A model generated the notes under the pieces. The model was not told the DNA's origin and made no database searches. It saw nothing but the letters and a program-made list of their open reading frames with translations. This document shows positions 7,726 through 16,722 of a DNA stretch of 64,000 nucleotides, piece by piece. The stretch is from NCBI RefSeq assembly GCF_004801905.1, contig NZ_SSSN01000005.1, positions 248,001-312,000 on the forward strand, read 5' to 3'. The position numbers were made by a program, and so were the translations under genes. Position 1 is the first letter of the stretch. Each line of letters begins with the position of its first letter. This stretch comes from Orlajensenia flava. Lineage in GTDB: Bacteria > Actinomycetota > Actinomycetes > Actinomycetales > Microbacteriaceae.

Positions 7726-8370
7726 ATGACGACAATCGGAATCATCGGAGCAGGACACATCGGCAGCCAGGTCGCGCGGGCCGCCATCACGGCGGGCCAC
7801 GACGTGGTGATCGCCAACTCGCGTGGGCCGGAGACGCTCGCCGATCTGGTGGCGGATCTGGGCGACCAAGCGCGCGCCGCGACGGCAGTCGAGGCGGCCG
7901 AGGCCGGCGACGTGGTCGTCGTGACCGTGCCGTTCAAAGCGCACGACTCCATCCCGGTCGAACCTCTTGCCGGCAAGATCGTGATCGACACCGACAACTA
8001 CTACTTCGAGCGCGACGGCCACGTCGCCGACCTCGACGAGGGCCGCGACACCGTGACGGGCATGCTGCAGAAGCACCTGCCCGATTCGCGCGTCGCCAAG
8101 GGCTTCAACCACATCATGGCCAAGGACATCACGACGGATGGCCAGCCCGCCGGCACGCCGGATCGTCGCGCCCTGGCGACAGCGAGCGACCACGACGATG
8201 CCGCCCAGTTCGTGATCGATCTCTACGACAGCTTCGGATTCGACGCCGTCAACATCGGGCCCCTCTCGGAGAGCTGGCGCGTCGAGCGCGACCAGCCCGC
8301 CTACGTCGTGCGCCAGAACCGGGACGAACTGGTGGCCAACCTCGCGAAGGCCGAGCGCACCACCGCGTAA
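7726..8370 (+). CDS. NADPH-dependent F420 reductase-like (NPDR) protein
   Basis: 214 residues with an N-terminal Rossmann fold, TIGIIGAGHIGSQVARAA, followed by VIANSRGPETL, the hallmark of the F420-dependent NADP reductase-like family. Later blocks are VVTVPFKAH, IDTDNYYFERDG and AKGFNHIMAKDI. It likely reduces a small substrate or cofactor using NADPH. The start at 7726 has no obvious strong Shine-Dalgarno sequence, but homology begins at the second codon. It is divergent from the secreted hydrolase gene with about 70 bases between them. Confidence 0.85.
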   Translation: MTTIGIIGAGHIGSQVARAAITAGHDVVIANSRGPETLADLVADLGDQARAATAVEAAEAGDVVVVTVPFKAHDSIPVEPLAGKIVIDTDNYYFERDGHVADLDEGRDTVTGMLQKHLPDSRVAKGFNHIMAKDITTDGQPAGTPDRRALATASDHDDAAQFVIDLYDSFGFDAVNIGPLSESWRVERDQPAYVVRQNRDELVANLAKAERTTA

Positions 8371-8393
8371 CAGCAGACAGATCGCACCGTGGT

Positions 8394-8418
8394 GCCCGCC
8401 TCCGAGGACGAGGCGGGC
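8394..8418 (+). terminator. Stem-loop terminator
   Basis: GCCCGCCTC (8394-8402) pairs with GAGGCGGGC (8410-8418) across a 7-nt loop, 24 bases after the stop of the NPDR gene. No T-tract. Confidence 0.6.
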
Positions 8419-8489
8419 GCCGCTGCGTGACGGCTGCTTCGCGCGCATCAGCCGGTGCCCGTGTGGGGGGCCGGTGCTATGCCTGTCCC

Positions 8490-8870
8490 ATGAGCGAATC
8501 AACCGAATCAGTCGCGCGGCAGTACATCGAGGCGGTGGGCCGACGCGATCTCGCGCCGCTCGACGCCCTGTTCGACGAGGGGATGGAGGCCAGGTTCGCC
8601 GGGTCGCCGTCCGACAAGAAGGAGTGGACCGAGGCGCTTCGACGCCTGCTCCCCATTCTCGTGCGCAACGACATCCGCGAGGTGTTCTCCAACGGCTCGC
8701 GTGCGTGCGTGGTCTACGACTTCGTCACGGACACCTCGGCGGGCGCCATCCCGTGCGTCGAGCTCGTCAGTGTCGTCGATGGGCGCATCACCGAGGTGGA
8801 GCTCATCCTGGACAGGGTCGCCTTCGCGCCCGTGCGGGAGGAGCTGGGGCGCCGCACTGCGCAGCAATGA
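8490..8870 (+). CDS. SnoaL-like/NTF2-like protein
   Basis: 126 residues beginning SESTESVARQYIEAVGRRDL, the typical opening helix of SnoaL/NTF2-like proteins, and containing FDEGMEARFAGSP and a C-terminal GRITEVELILDRVAF strand pair. The fold is a small cone-shaped barrel used for ligand binding or as isomerase; the substrate is unknown. ATG at 8490 is chosen since homology starts there; no good Shine-Dalgarno sequence is seen. Confidence 0.75.
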   Translation: MSESTESVARQYIEAVGRRDLAPLDALFDEGMEARFAGSPSDKKEWTEALRRLLPILVRNDIREVFSNGSRACVVYDFVTDTSAGAIPCVELVSVVDGRITEVELILDRVAFAPVREELGRRTAQQ

Positions 8871-8873
8871 CCG

Positions 8874-8932
8874 ACGGGACCGCCCCGCCGAGCTGGACGA
8901 GCTCGGAGCGGGACGGTCCCGTACGTGGTCAG
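8874..8932. terminator. Double stem-loop terminator between convergent genes
   Basis: Outer arms ACGGGACCG (8874-8882) and CGGTCCCGT (8924-8932), with a nested CCGAGCT/AGCTCGG pair inside. It lies between the ends of the plus-strand gene (8870) and the exporter gene (8943). Confidence 0.65.
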
Positions 8933-8942
8933 CGCTTCGCGA

Positions 8943-10472
8943 TCAGTGGGCGACGACCGGCTCGGGCGCGTCATCCGTCGTCGCGGCGGGTGCCGGGTCG
9001 TGCGAGAGCGAGAGGCCCTGGCCGCGGCGGCGGAACAGCAGCGCGGCGAGCACGGCACCGAAGGCGAAGAAGCCGGCGCCCCACCAGTACGCGGTGGCGT
9101 AGCTGTGCACCGCGGCCTCCGCCATCACCCGCGCGGACGGGGGCGTGTGCGAGGCGATGTAGTCCGTCGCCGCGGTCGCCGCAAGGGTGTTGAGGAGCGC
9201 GGTTCCGATCGAGCCGCCCACCTGCTGGCTGGTGTTCACCATCGCGGAGGCGACGCCCGCGAAGTGGCGGTCGACGCCGAGGGTGGCGGTCTGCATCGAG
9301 GCGGGCATGATCGAACCCATCGCGAAGCCCAGGATGAGCAGCGGCGGCAGCACGTCGGCCGCGTACGTGCTGTTGAGGTCGAGGTGCGTGAGGTAGATCA
9401 TGCCGATGACGCCGAGCGTCATGCCGAACGGCACCATGATCTTCGGTCCGAAGCGCGGCACGAAGATGTTGGTCGAGAGCTGCGCGGCCAGCACGAGCAT
9501 GCCGATCATCGGCAGGAACGACAGGCCGGTCTGGATGGGCGAGTAGCCGAGCGACGCCTGCAGGTAGTACGTCACGAACAGGAAGATGCCGAACATGCCG
9601 GCACCGGCGATGAGCACCGAGCTGTAGGCGGCTCCGCGGTTGCGATCGAGCACGATCGAGAGGGGGAGCAGCGGATGCGCGGCGCGCCGCTGCCAGAGCA
9701 CGAACGCGATGAGAAGCACACCGGCCGCGGCCAGGAACCCCCACGTGAGCGGCGAGTCCCAGCCATCCGTCTCCGCGTTGGAGAAACCGTAGACGAGGGA
9801 GAACAGCGCGCCGGAGACGATCAGGGTTCCCGGGATGTCGAGCTTGGGACGCGGACCGGTGCGGTGCATGTTGGCGACGAAGATGGAGGCGCCGATCACC
9901 GCGACGATCGCGATGATGACGTTGATGTAGAGGTTCCAGCGCCAGTCGAGCTTCTCGGTGAGGAACCCGCCGAGCAGCAGTCCGACCGCTCCACCGGCTC
10001 CCGCGATGGCGCCGAACACGCCGAAAGCCCGTGCGCGCTCCTTGGGAATGGTGAACGTGGTCGTCAGCACGGCGAGGGCGGTCGGGGCGAGGAGAGCGCC
10101 GAATGCGCCTTGAGCCGCGCGAGCGGCGACGAGCATGCCGAACGTGCCCGCCGCTCCACCGATGGCGGAAGAGGCGGCGAACCCGACGAGGCCGATGATG
10201 AACGTTCGCTTGCGTCCGATGAGGTCGGAGAGGCGTCCGCCGAGAAGCAGGAGGCTGCCGAACGCCAGCGAGTAGGCGGTGATGATCCACTGGCGGTCGC
10301 CGTTGGAGAAGCCGAGGTCGGCCTGGGCGGCGGGCAAGGCGATGTTGACGACGGTCGAGTCGAGCACCACCATGAGCTGCGCGAGGGCGACGACCGACAG
10401 CGTCCACCACCGGCGGGACGAGGCGTGCTCGCTCTCGGCCGAGGTCTGGAGGGTTGGGGATGGGGAAGTCAT
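8943..10472 (-). CDS. MFS drug transporter, DHA2 (EmrB/QacA-like) type
   Basis: 509 residues with about 14 membrane spans. Family signatures are present: VVLDSTVVNIALPAAQADLG in helix 1 (motif D1-like), GGRLSDLIGRKRTFIIG (motif A) and a long run of hydrophobic segments. DHA2 transporters export lipophilic drugs or dyes by proton antiport. The preferred start is ATG 10472, because TATAGT lies exactly seven bases upstream, suggesting a leaderless transcript; an ATG at 10493 is the alternative. The gene is divergent from a TetR gene, and the short intergenic region is rich in AGTTC/GAACT inverted repeats, the usual arrangement for a repressor-controlled efflux pump. Confidence 0.9.
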   Translation of the reverse strand: MTSPSPTLQTSAESEHASSRRWWTLSVVALAQLMVVLDSTVVNIALPAAQADLGFSNGDRQWIITAYSLAFGSLLLLGGRLSDLIGRKRTFIIGLVGFAASSAIGGAAGTFGMLVAARAAQGAFGALLAPTALAVLTTTFTIPKERARAFGVFGAIAGAGGAVGLLLGGFLTEKLDWRWNLYINVIIAIVAVIGASIFVANMHRTGPRPKLDIPGTLIVSGALFSLVYGFSNAETDGWDSPLTWGFLAAAGVLLIAFVLWQRRAAHPLLPLSIVLDRNRGAAYSSVLIAGAGMFGIFLFVTYYLQASLGYSPIQTGLSFLPMIGMLVLAAQLSTNIFVPRFGPKIMVPFGMTLGVIGMIYLTHLDLNSTYAADVLPPLLILGFAMGSIMPASMQTATLGVDRHFAGVASAMVNTSQQVGGSIGTALLNTLAATAATDYIASHTPPSARVMAEAAVHSYATAYWWGAGFFAFGAVLAALLFRRRGQGLSLSHDPAPAATTDDAPEPVVAH

Positions 10473-10477
10473 GGGAA

Positions 10478-10526
10478 GAACTATATACGACACTCACCAG
10501 TTCCGGATATTACGAGTTCCTGAACT
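10478..10526. promoter_or_regulatory. Divergent exporter/tetR promoter with AGTTC repeats
   Basis: GAACT at 10478-10482 pairs with AGTTC at 10499-10503, and AGTTCCTGAACT at 10515-10526 is a compact palindrome. The -10 hexamer TATAGT of the exporter gene lies within the first element. I infer that the adjacent TetR protein binds here and represses the exporter and itself. Confidence 0.55.
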
Positions 10527-10586
10527 ATGATGTTCTCATCGGGCGACATCCGGTCGCACCCTCATCCGGAAATGGAGACAGCCGCA

Positions 10587-11315
10587 ATGACGCCGCTCGA
10601 CCTGTCCGCACGTTCCAGCCAGCTCACCGCCGAGCTGGCCGACCAGATCGACGACGCGTTGGCGGACGACGATTTCGAAGACGGCCCTGATGAGGTCGTC
10701 GACGATGCCGCCGCGTCTGATACCGCGCCACGCATGGGGCGCAAGCGCGACCACACGCGCGACGCCGACATTCTCGCCGCCGCCCTCGACGTGCTCTCGG
10801 AGGAGGGCTACGACGGCATGACCGTCGACATGGTCGCCACCCGTGCGCGCGCGGGCAAGGCCACCCTCTACCGCCGCTGGCCGTCCAAGGCCGAGCTCGT
10901 GATCGACGCCGTCGCCTGCCTCAAGAAGACGGATGCCTCCGCCCCGTTGCCCGACACCGGCACTCTTCGTGGCGACCTGATCGCGCTCATCAAGCCGCAT
11001 TCCATCGAGGACGGCGAGAAGAAGCTGCAGATCATGGCGGGCATCGCCTCGATGCTCTCGCGTTCGCCCGAGCTCGCCGACGTCGCCCGTGCCGCCATGG
11101 TCGAGCCGCGCGCGGCCATCAACCGTCAGCTGTTCCGACGTGCGGTCGAGCGGGGCGAGATCAGCGCCGACCATGACTTCGAGCTGCTGTCGCTGCTGTC
11201 GCCGTCCGTCGTGACCTACCGCACCCTGATGCTCCGCAAGCCCGTCGACCGTGAGTTCCTCATCTCGCTCATCGACGAGGTCGTGCTGCCGGCCCTCGGC
11301 ATTCCGCGAGCCTGA
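10587..11315 (+). CDS. TetR/AcrR family regulator with acidic N-terminal extension
   Basis: With the ATG at 10587 (GGAGA eight bases upstream) the product has 242 residues. About 50 mostly acidic residues (ADQIDDALADDDFEDGPDE) precede the HTH domain, which begins at RDADILAAALDVLSEEGYDG and contains MVATRARAGKATLYRRWPSK as recognition helix. The C-terminal domain resembles TetR_C_11/16-type ligand domains. An in-frame ATG at 10735 would give a normal-length TetR, so the extension is possible rather than certain. It is divergent from the DHA2 exporter and presumably represses it. Confidence 0.85.
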   Translation: MTPLDLSARSSQLTAELADQIDDALADDDFEDGPDEVVDDAAASDTAPRMGRKRDHTRDADILAAALDVLSEEGYDGMTVDMVATRARAGKATLYRRWPSKAELVIDAVACLKKTDASAPLPDTGTLRGDLIALIKPHSIEDGEKKLQIMAGIASMLSRSPELADVARAAMVEPRAAINRQLFRRAVERGEISADHDFELLSLLSPSVVTYRTLMLRKPVDREFLISLIDEVVLPALGIPRA

Positions 11316-11343
11316 GCCCCGCGGTCGACGCACAGCGCTGAAT

Positions 11344-11398
11344 GCAGGATGAGACCGCCGATAGGCGCATATCGCGTCCATCGCCCCTCTGATCCTGC
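11344..11398. repeat. 55-bp hairpin repeat, copy A
   Basis: Element bounded by GCAGGATGAGA and TCTGATCCTGC with the core GCGCATATCGCG. Same length and ends as copies at 19107-19161 and 43905-43959. It lies between the TetR gene and the SDR operon, with no overlap to a gene. Ends can pair to a hairpin. Confidence 0.75.
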
Positions 11399-11431
11399 AA
11401 ACCGCGGTCGACGAACCGCGTAGCATCGACA

Positions 11432-11447
11432 TACCGCGCGGTCGGTC
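11432..11447. promoter_or_regulatory. TACCG-N6-CGGTA operator, site 2
   Basis: TACCGCGCGGTCGGTC, 29 bases before the GTG start of the SDR gene, in the promoter of the SDR-tetR operon. It differs from the consensus in the last base only. Its presence before a tetR gene suggests autoregulation. Confidence 0.6.
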
Positions 11448-11475
11448 GGCCGCGCGGACTCGAGGAGGAGGATTC

Positions 11476-12213
<738 letters not shown>

Positions 12214-12223
12214 GGAGACGGGC

Positions 12224-12799
12224 ATGAGGCAGACGAGCGTCGCCGACGACGTCACGCGCGCAGCGGTGGAGCTGTTCGCCGCGCAGGGATACGCCAACAC
12301 GAGCGTGCAGCAGATCGTGGAGGCGGCCGGCGTCACCAAGGGCGCGATGTACCACTACTTCGAGTCGAAGGACGACCTGCTGTTCGGCATCTACGACCGG
12401 CTGCTGGCGATGCAGAAGCGACGGATGGACGACATCGTCGCCCGTGGGGGCGCGGTCGACGACGTGCTCCGTGCCGTCTGCATCGACGTGATGGAGACCT
12501 CGATCGCGTCGCTGCAGGAGGGAACCGTGTTCTTCCGGAGCGCCCACATGTTGAGCGCCCCGCGGCAGCAGGAGGTCACTCGGCGTCGTCGGGAGTACAA
12601 CGACGAGTTCGCCGCGCTGCTCGAGCGCGGTCAGTCGGAGGGTCTCTACCGCACCGACATCCCGCGCTCCGTTCTCATCGCCCACTTCTTCAGCGACACG
12701 CACTACTTGCCGCAGTGGTACTCGCCCGAGGGGCCGGAGGATGCCACGCTCGTCGCCGAGCAGCTGACGGACCTGTTCCTGCGGAGCATCCGGGCGTAG
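12224..12799 (+). CDS. TetR family regulator (KstR2-like), candidate master of the catabolic regulon
   Basis: 191 residues: N-terminal HTH with ELFAAQGYANTSVQQIVEAAG and VTKGAMYHYFESKDDLL, and a C-terminal ligand domain ending WYSPEGPEDATLVAEQLTDL. The C-terminal layout recalls KstR2-type acyl-CoA-responsive repressors of lipid and steroid catabolism. The start has GAGGAG upstream. It is co-transcribed with an SDR gene whose promoter has a TACCG-N6-CGGTA site; three other operons in the window share the site. I therefore infer that this protein represses them and is released by a pathway intermediate, perhaps a CoA ester. Not proven: a QsdR-like TetR lies 7 kb away. Confidence 0.85.
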   Translation: MRQTSVADDVTRAAVELFAAQGYANTSVQQIVEAAGVTKGAMYHYFESKDDLLFGIYDRLLAMQKRRMDDIVARGGAVDDVLRAVCIDVMETSIASLQEGTVFFRSAHMLSAPRQQEVTRRRREYNDEFAALLERGQSEGLYRTDIPRSVLIAHFFSDTHYLPQWYSPEGPEDATLVAEQLTDLFLRSIRA

Positions 12800-12804
12800 C
12801 GGGC

Positions 12805-14094
12805 TCACTCGTAGCGGAGGGACTCGATCGGGTCCTGGCGCGCTGCACGGAGCGCCGGGAGGGTGCCCGCGAGGAAGGCGATCGCCATCACGAGCAGCAC
12901 GATCCCGAGCACCGAGAGCGGGTCGAAGGCGATCAGGTGCAGTCCGGGCAGGTTCGAGAGCACCTTCCCGAGCGCGTTGCCGACCAGGCTCCCGACGCCG
13001 ATGCCGATGGCCGCTCCGATGGCGCTGCCGAGGAAGCCGATGAAGGTCGCCTCCAAGCTAAACAGGCCGAAGACCTTCCCGCTGCCCATGCCCATCGCCT
13101 TCATCAGGCCGATCTCACGGGTGCGCTCCTGGACCGACATGAACAGGGTGTTCACGATGCCGAAGCTCGCGGCGAGGAGGGCGATGATGGCGAAGGCGTT
13201 GAGCACGACCACGATCGCGTCGATGACGGTCTTGAAGGTGCCGAGCTGGTCGGCGACGGTCTGGCCGGTGTAGCCGGCATCCGTCAGTCGGGTCTTCAGG
13301 GCGGTCACGTCCTGCGCGTTGCCGGAATCGGCGAAGCGGATGCTGGCCTGCCGGAACTGCCCCTGCTGCGCCGCGGGGAGTCCGGTGCTCTGCAGGTCGT
13401 GCAGGTTCGCACTCAGCGCCGTATTGGCGACCAGGGTGGTGCCTGCGCCGCCGAGGGAGGGATTGGCGACGCCGATGACGGTCGCGTCGACCTGCTGCGC
13501 CTGGTGCGCTCCGTCCGTCAGCCCCAGCGTGATGGTCTGGCCGACGGCGGACGCCGCATCGTCGAAGCCGAGCGAGTCGACGTAGTTCGCCGGGATCGCC
13601 ACCTGCAGCTCGGATGACGTGTCGCTCGGCTGAGCGCCGGCCGCCAGCTGCAATGCCGAGCCCGAGAAGAATCCGCCGATCGCCGCCTGATACTGCGTGC
13701 CGTCGCCATGGCGCACCCAGTCGAGGGTGATCGCGTCGATCGGCGTGACAGACGTCACGCCGTCGATCGCTCGCAGGGCGGTGACGTCGGAGTCGTCCAT
13801 GAGCTCCACGGCGGTCAGGGTCGGGCCCTGCCGGGTGGTGCTCGCGTTCGGGTCGTAGGCGCGCGGCCCGTCGCCGGTGGGCGCATCCGGTGCGTTCTTG
13901 CTCACCGTCATGCCGTTGCTCGCCCCGACGGAAGCCACCGTGTCGTCGATGTAGCGGTTGATCCCCGTGCCGAGCCCGGTGGTGATGGTCAGCGTGAACG
14001 CGCCGATGAAGATCGCGAGGATCGTCAGCAGGGTGCGCGTCTTGCTGCGGAAGGTGTTCGAGACGGCCGAGCCGATCACGTCGATGGTCCTCAT
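12805..14094 (-). CDS. ABC transporter permease, MacB/FtsX type
   Basis: 429 residues with the MacB layout: one N-terminal span (TRTLLTILAIFIGAFTLTI), a large extracytoplasmic domain of about 250 residues, then three C-terminal spans in the FtsX domain with ERTREIGLMKAMGMG and the terminal ALRAARQDPIESLRYE motif. Together with the ATPase encoded immediately upstream it forms a mechanotransmission-type ABC system that acts on periplasmic or membrane substrates. The start overlaps the ATPase stop by 4 bp (ATGA). The pair is unrelated in function to the catabolic genes around it. Confidence 0.9.
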   Translation of the reverse strand: MRTIDVIGSAVSNTFRSKTRTLLTILAIFIGAFTLTITTGLGTGINRYIDDTVASVGASNGMTVSKNAPDAPTGDGPRAYDPNASTTRQGPTLTAVELMDDSDVTALRAIDGVTSVTPIDAITLDWVRHGDGTQYQAAIGGFFSGSALQLAAGAQPSDTSSELQVAIPANYVDSLGFDDAASAVGQTITLGLTDGAHQAQQVDATVIGVANPSLGGAGTTLVANTALSANLHDLQSTGLPAAQQGQFRQASIRFADSGNAQDVTALKTRLTDAGYTGQTVADQLGTFKTVIDAIVVVLNAFAIIALLAASFGIVNTLFMSVQERTREIGLMKAMGMGSGKVFGLFSLEATFIGFLGSAIGAAIGIGVGSLVGNALGKVLSNLPGLHLIAFDPLSVLGIVLLVMAIAFLAGTLPALRAARQDPIESLRYE

Positions 14095-14786
14095 GCCGCC
14101 ACCGCCTCGGCGTCGATGATGAGACCGTCGCGCACGTGGATGGCCCGATCGCAGCGGGCCGCGAGCTCCTCGTCGTGCGTGACGATGATGAGGGTGATGC
14201 CCTGTTCGCGATTGAGGGTGAACAGGATGTCCTCGACCACGGCGCCGGTGGCTGTGTCGAGGTTGCCGGTGGGTTCGTCGGCGAAGATGACGCGCGGGTC
14301 GTTGACCAACGCACGGGCGATGACGGCGCGTTGCTTCTGTCCACCCGAGAGGTCGGATGCGCGGTTGCGCGCCTTGTCGTCGAGCTCGAGCCGGGCCAGC
14401 ACCTCGAGGCCGCGGCGACGGCGCTCGGAGCGTCCGACGCCCGCGATCTTCAGCGGCAGGATCACGTTCTCGAGCACGCTGGCGCCCGAGGTGAGGAAGA
14501 ACTGCTGGAAGACGAATCCGAAGGTCTTGTTGCGGGTCGTGTTGAGCGTGCGGCCGTGCAGGCTGGCCGCATCCGTTCCCGACAGCGCGATAGTGCCGCT
14601 CGTCGGTTGGTCGAGGAGCGCCATCAGGTGCATGAGCGTCGACTTGCCGGAGCCGCTCTTGCCGACGATGGCGAGGGACTCGCCCTCGAGGACGTCGAAG
14701 CTCACGCCCTTGAGCGCGTCGAAGCGGGTCGCGCCGCGGCCGTACGACTTGTGCACGTCATGGAGGGACAGGATGGGGGCGGGCAT
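14091..14786 (-). CDS. ABC transporter ATP-binding protein, MacB/LolD type
   Basis: 231 residues with Walker A GKSGSGKST, Q-loop region FQQFF, signature LSGGQKQR, Walker B VIFADEPTGNLD and the switch His in IIVTHDEE. The sequence places it with LolD/MacB ATPases. ATG at 14786 has GAAGGA upstream; an in-frame ATG at 14819 is less well placed. It is the first gene of a two-gene operon with the permease. Confidence 0.92.
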   Translation of the reverse strand: MPAPILSLHDVHKSYGRGATRFDALKGVSFDVLEGESLAIVGKSGSGKSTLMHLMALLDQPTSGTIALSGTDAASLHGRTLNTTRNKTFGFVFQQFFLTSGASVLENVILPLKIAGVGRSERRRRGLEVLARLELDDKARNRASDLSGGQKQRAVIARALVNDPRVIFADEPTGNLDTATGAVVEDILFTLNREQGITLIIVTHDEELAARCDRAIHVRDGLIIDAEAVAA

Positions 14787-14909
14787 GGCGATCCTTCGTC
14801 GAGGGAGGAGTGGATGCATCCACTCTCGCCCTCGGCTGCCGAACGCGCATCCACCCGGGGCGGCATCTTCGGATACCGCCCCGGCAGTACGCCGTCGCGG
14901 TACCCGCAG

Positions 14910-16661
14910 CTAGGCGCGGAAGGCGGCCGCGAACACCGACGGCATCTTGAGCCAGCTCGGCTTCGCGGCGTACTCGGTGAGGCGCTGACCCGTCAGTGCG
15001 GCGCTGCGAGCGGAGACGAACCACGGCGGCTTGGGGAACAGGGCGTTCTCGCCGTGCCGGACGGAGTGCGGGAAGGCGCGGAACGGACCGGTGAGCACCG
15101 TGCGCTCCGGGTCGGGCAGCAGCAGCGCGTTGTGCACGACGCCCCGGCCGCTCTGCACGTCGTCGAGCGTGTGGCCGGGGAACGCGCCCCACGTCGCGGC
15201 GGCGGTCAGGAAGACCACGCCCGTCCACGCGTTGATCGCGATGCTGCCGTAGCGCAGCCGCGCGATCGCCTCGCGGAAGCCGTCGCCCAGGCGCCTCCGC
15301 TCCTTCGGGTCGATGAGCACGTTGGCGCCGAGGGTCCCGACGAGGTCGTCGTTGGCGGTCGCCACGGCGGCGTCGAGGAACTCCTGCCCCGTTCCCGGCA
15401 CCTCGATCACGCCGAGCACCGGGGAGAAGTACTCCGTCGAGGCCATCACGTCGGCCGAGGCGGTGGCGTCGACGAGGAGGCGGCAGCCGTCGGGCCCGAC
15501 CGCCTCGGCATCGGGGTAGGAGGCACGCGCGGCGGCGACCCGGTCGTCGCTGCCCGGGTACCAGGCGTGCCGCACCGGTGCCTCGTCCAGCGCGAGGCGG
15601 AGGGCGGTGAGGAACTGCTTCTTCTGCGGCCAGTCGGCGCTCAGGATGACGACCTGTCCGGCGATGCAGTTGTAGCCGCCGTTATGCAGGCGCATCGTGG
15701 CGATGTGCTCGGCCTGGAAGGTGAGGTCGGAGTCGAGCCACTCGCCGGGCACGACGATGATGGGCGAGACGCCGCCCAGCTCGCTCGTGATCGGCTTGTC
15801 AAGGGTGGGTGTTCCGGCCTTCTTGCGCGCGCGGCCCTCTTCGCCCGGGCCGTAGACGATGACGTCGTGGGTTGCAGCGCTGCCGGTGATGTGCACGTGG
15901 GCGATGCCCTCGTGGTGCACGAGGTAGGCGCCGACCGGGCCGCCGCCCTGTACGATGCGCAGCACTCCCAGCTGGATGAGCGGCGCGAGCGCCTTGGCAT
16001 AGACCGGCTCCATGCCGGCGAGGGTCGGGTTGAGCTTGAGCAGCGCGACGCGGTTGTTGGCGACGAGTTCGTACAGCACGTCGAGGGGTGCGATGGACGT
16101 GATGTTGCCCGCACCCAGCACGAGGCCCACTCCGCCGGTCTCGGTGGGGTGCAGTGACGCGAGGCCCACGCCGGCGCGAACGGTCTTGCCGTCGACGCCG
16201 GGCCGCATCCACACCTCGGCCGAGAAGCCGTTCATGAGCATGCCCTCGGCGGCATCCGCCGGCATCACCGGGACGGTCACGCGGTCGCCGGGAGCCGTTC
16301 CGAAGGTGATGCGATCGAGCGGATTGCGCAGCGTGGCGAGTGCCTCGAGGCTGTTCGCGACGGCGGCGAGTCCGGTGAGCATCGCGTAGGGGCCCGAGAG
16401 CCACTCCTCGCCGACGAGGGGGGAGTCGGCGTCGAGTCCCTTGATGCTGCTGGCCGTCAGCGCCCACTCCTGCGCCGAGGTCGCGACGAGCCCGTGCACC
16501 CGCCGCAGCAGCGCCGCACGGTCAGCCAGGGACGTCTTGGCCCACACTCGTTCGCCATCGTGCAACTCGCGGACGGCGGCGTCGAGCGCGGCGCGCTCGT
16601 CATCCGTCATGCCGGCCTGGTTGACGGCCGCGGACGGGGCCGACTGTTCGATGATGCTCAT
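14910..16661 (-). CDS. Aldehyde dehydrogenase family protein (long form)
   Basis: 583 residues, longer than the usual 490-residue ALDH. The catalytic core is clear: SELGGVSPIIV carries the general-base Glu and NGGYNCIAGQ the nucleophilic Cys; HITGSAATHD is the cofactor loop. This long subgroup occurs in actinobacteria near acyl-CoA dehydrogenases; the aldehyde substrate is unknown. ATG at 16661 is preferred over GTG at 16685 because AAGGAG lies five bases upstream. It is the last gene of a kinase-ACAD-ALDH operon, with 61 bases between ACAD and ALDH. It would oxidise aldehydes formed by the pathway alcohol dehydrogenases. Confidence 0.88.
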   Translation of the reverse strand: MSIIEQSAPSAAVNQAGMTDDERAALDAAVRELHDGERVWAKTSLADRAALLRRVHGLVATSAQEWALTASSIKGLDADSPLVGEEWLSGPYAMLTGLAAVANSLEALATLRNPLDRITFGTAPGDRVTVPVMPADAAEGMLMNGFSAEVWMRPGVDGKTVRAGVGLASLHPTETGGVGLVLGAGNITSIAPLDVLYELVANNRVALLKLNPTLAGMEPVYAKALAPLIQLGVLRIVQGGGPVGAYLVHHEGIAHVHITGSAATHDVIVYGPGEEGRARKKAGTPTLDKPITSELGGVSPIIVVPGEWLDSDLTFQAEHIATMRLHNGGYNCIAGQVVILSADWPQKKQFLTALRLALDEAPVRHAWYPGSDDRVAAARASYPDAEAVGPDGCRLLVDATASADVMASTEYFSPVLGVIEVPGTGQEFLDAAVATANDDLVGTLGANVLIDPKERRRLGDGFREAIARLRYGSIAINAWTGVVFLTAAATWGAFPGHTLDDVQSGRGVVHNALLLPDPERTVLTGPFRAFPHSVRHGENALFPKPPWFVSARSAALTGQRLTEYAAKPSWLKMPSVFAAAFRA

Positions 16662-16722
16662 GGGATCTCCTTCGATCGTGCTCACCCTAACCCGTGCAGG
16701 TCGGGGAATCGGTGGATGCGGT

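Noticed and set aside
8925-10523. 532-codon plus-strand open frame opposite the exporter
   Set aside because: Glu/Arg/His-rich shadow of a 14-span transporter; no motif.
11344-11398. Complete insertion sequence
   Set aside because: The 55-bp element has terminal inverted repeats but no room for a transposase and no visible target duplication; at most a non-autonomous element.
14136-16157. 673-codon plus-strand open frame
   Set aside because: Antisense to the ABC ATPase and aldehyde dehydrogenase genes; no recognisable motif and low-complexity charge runs.
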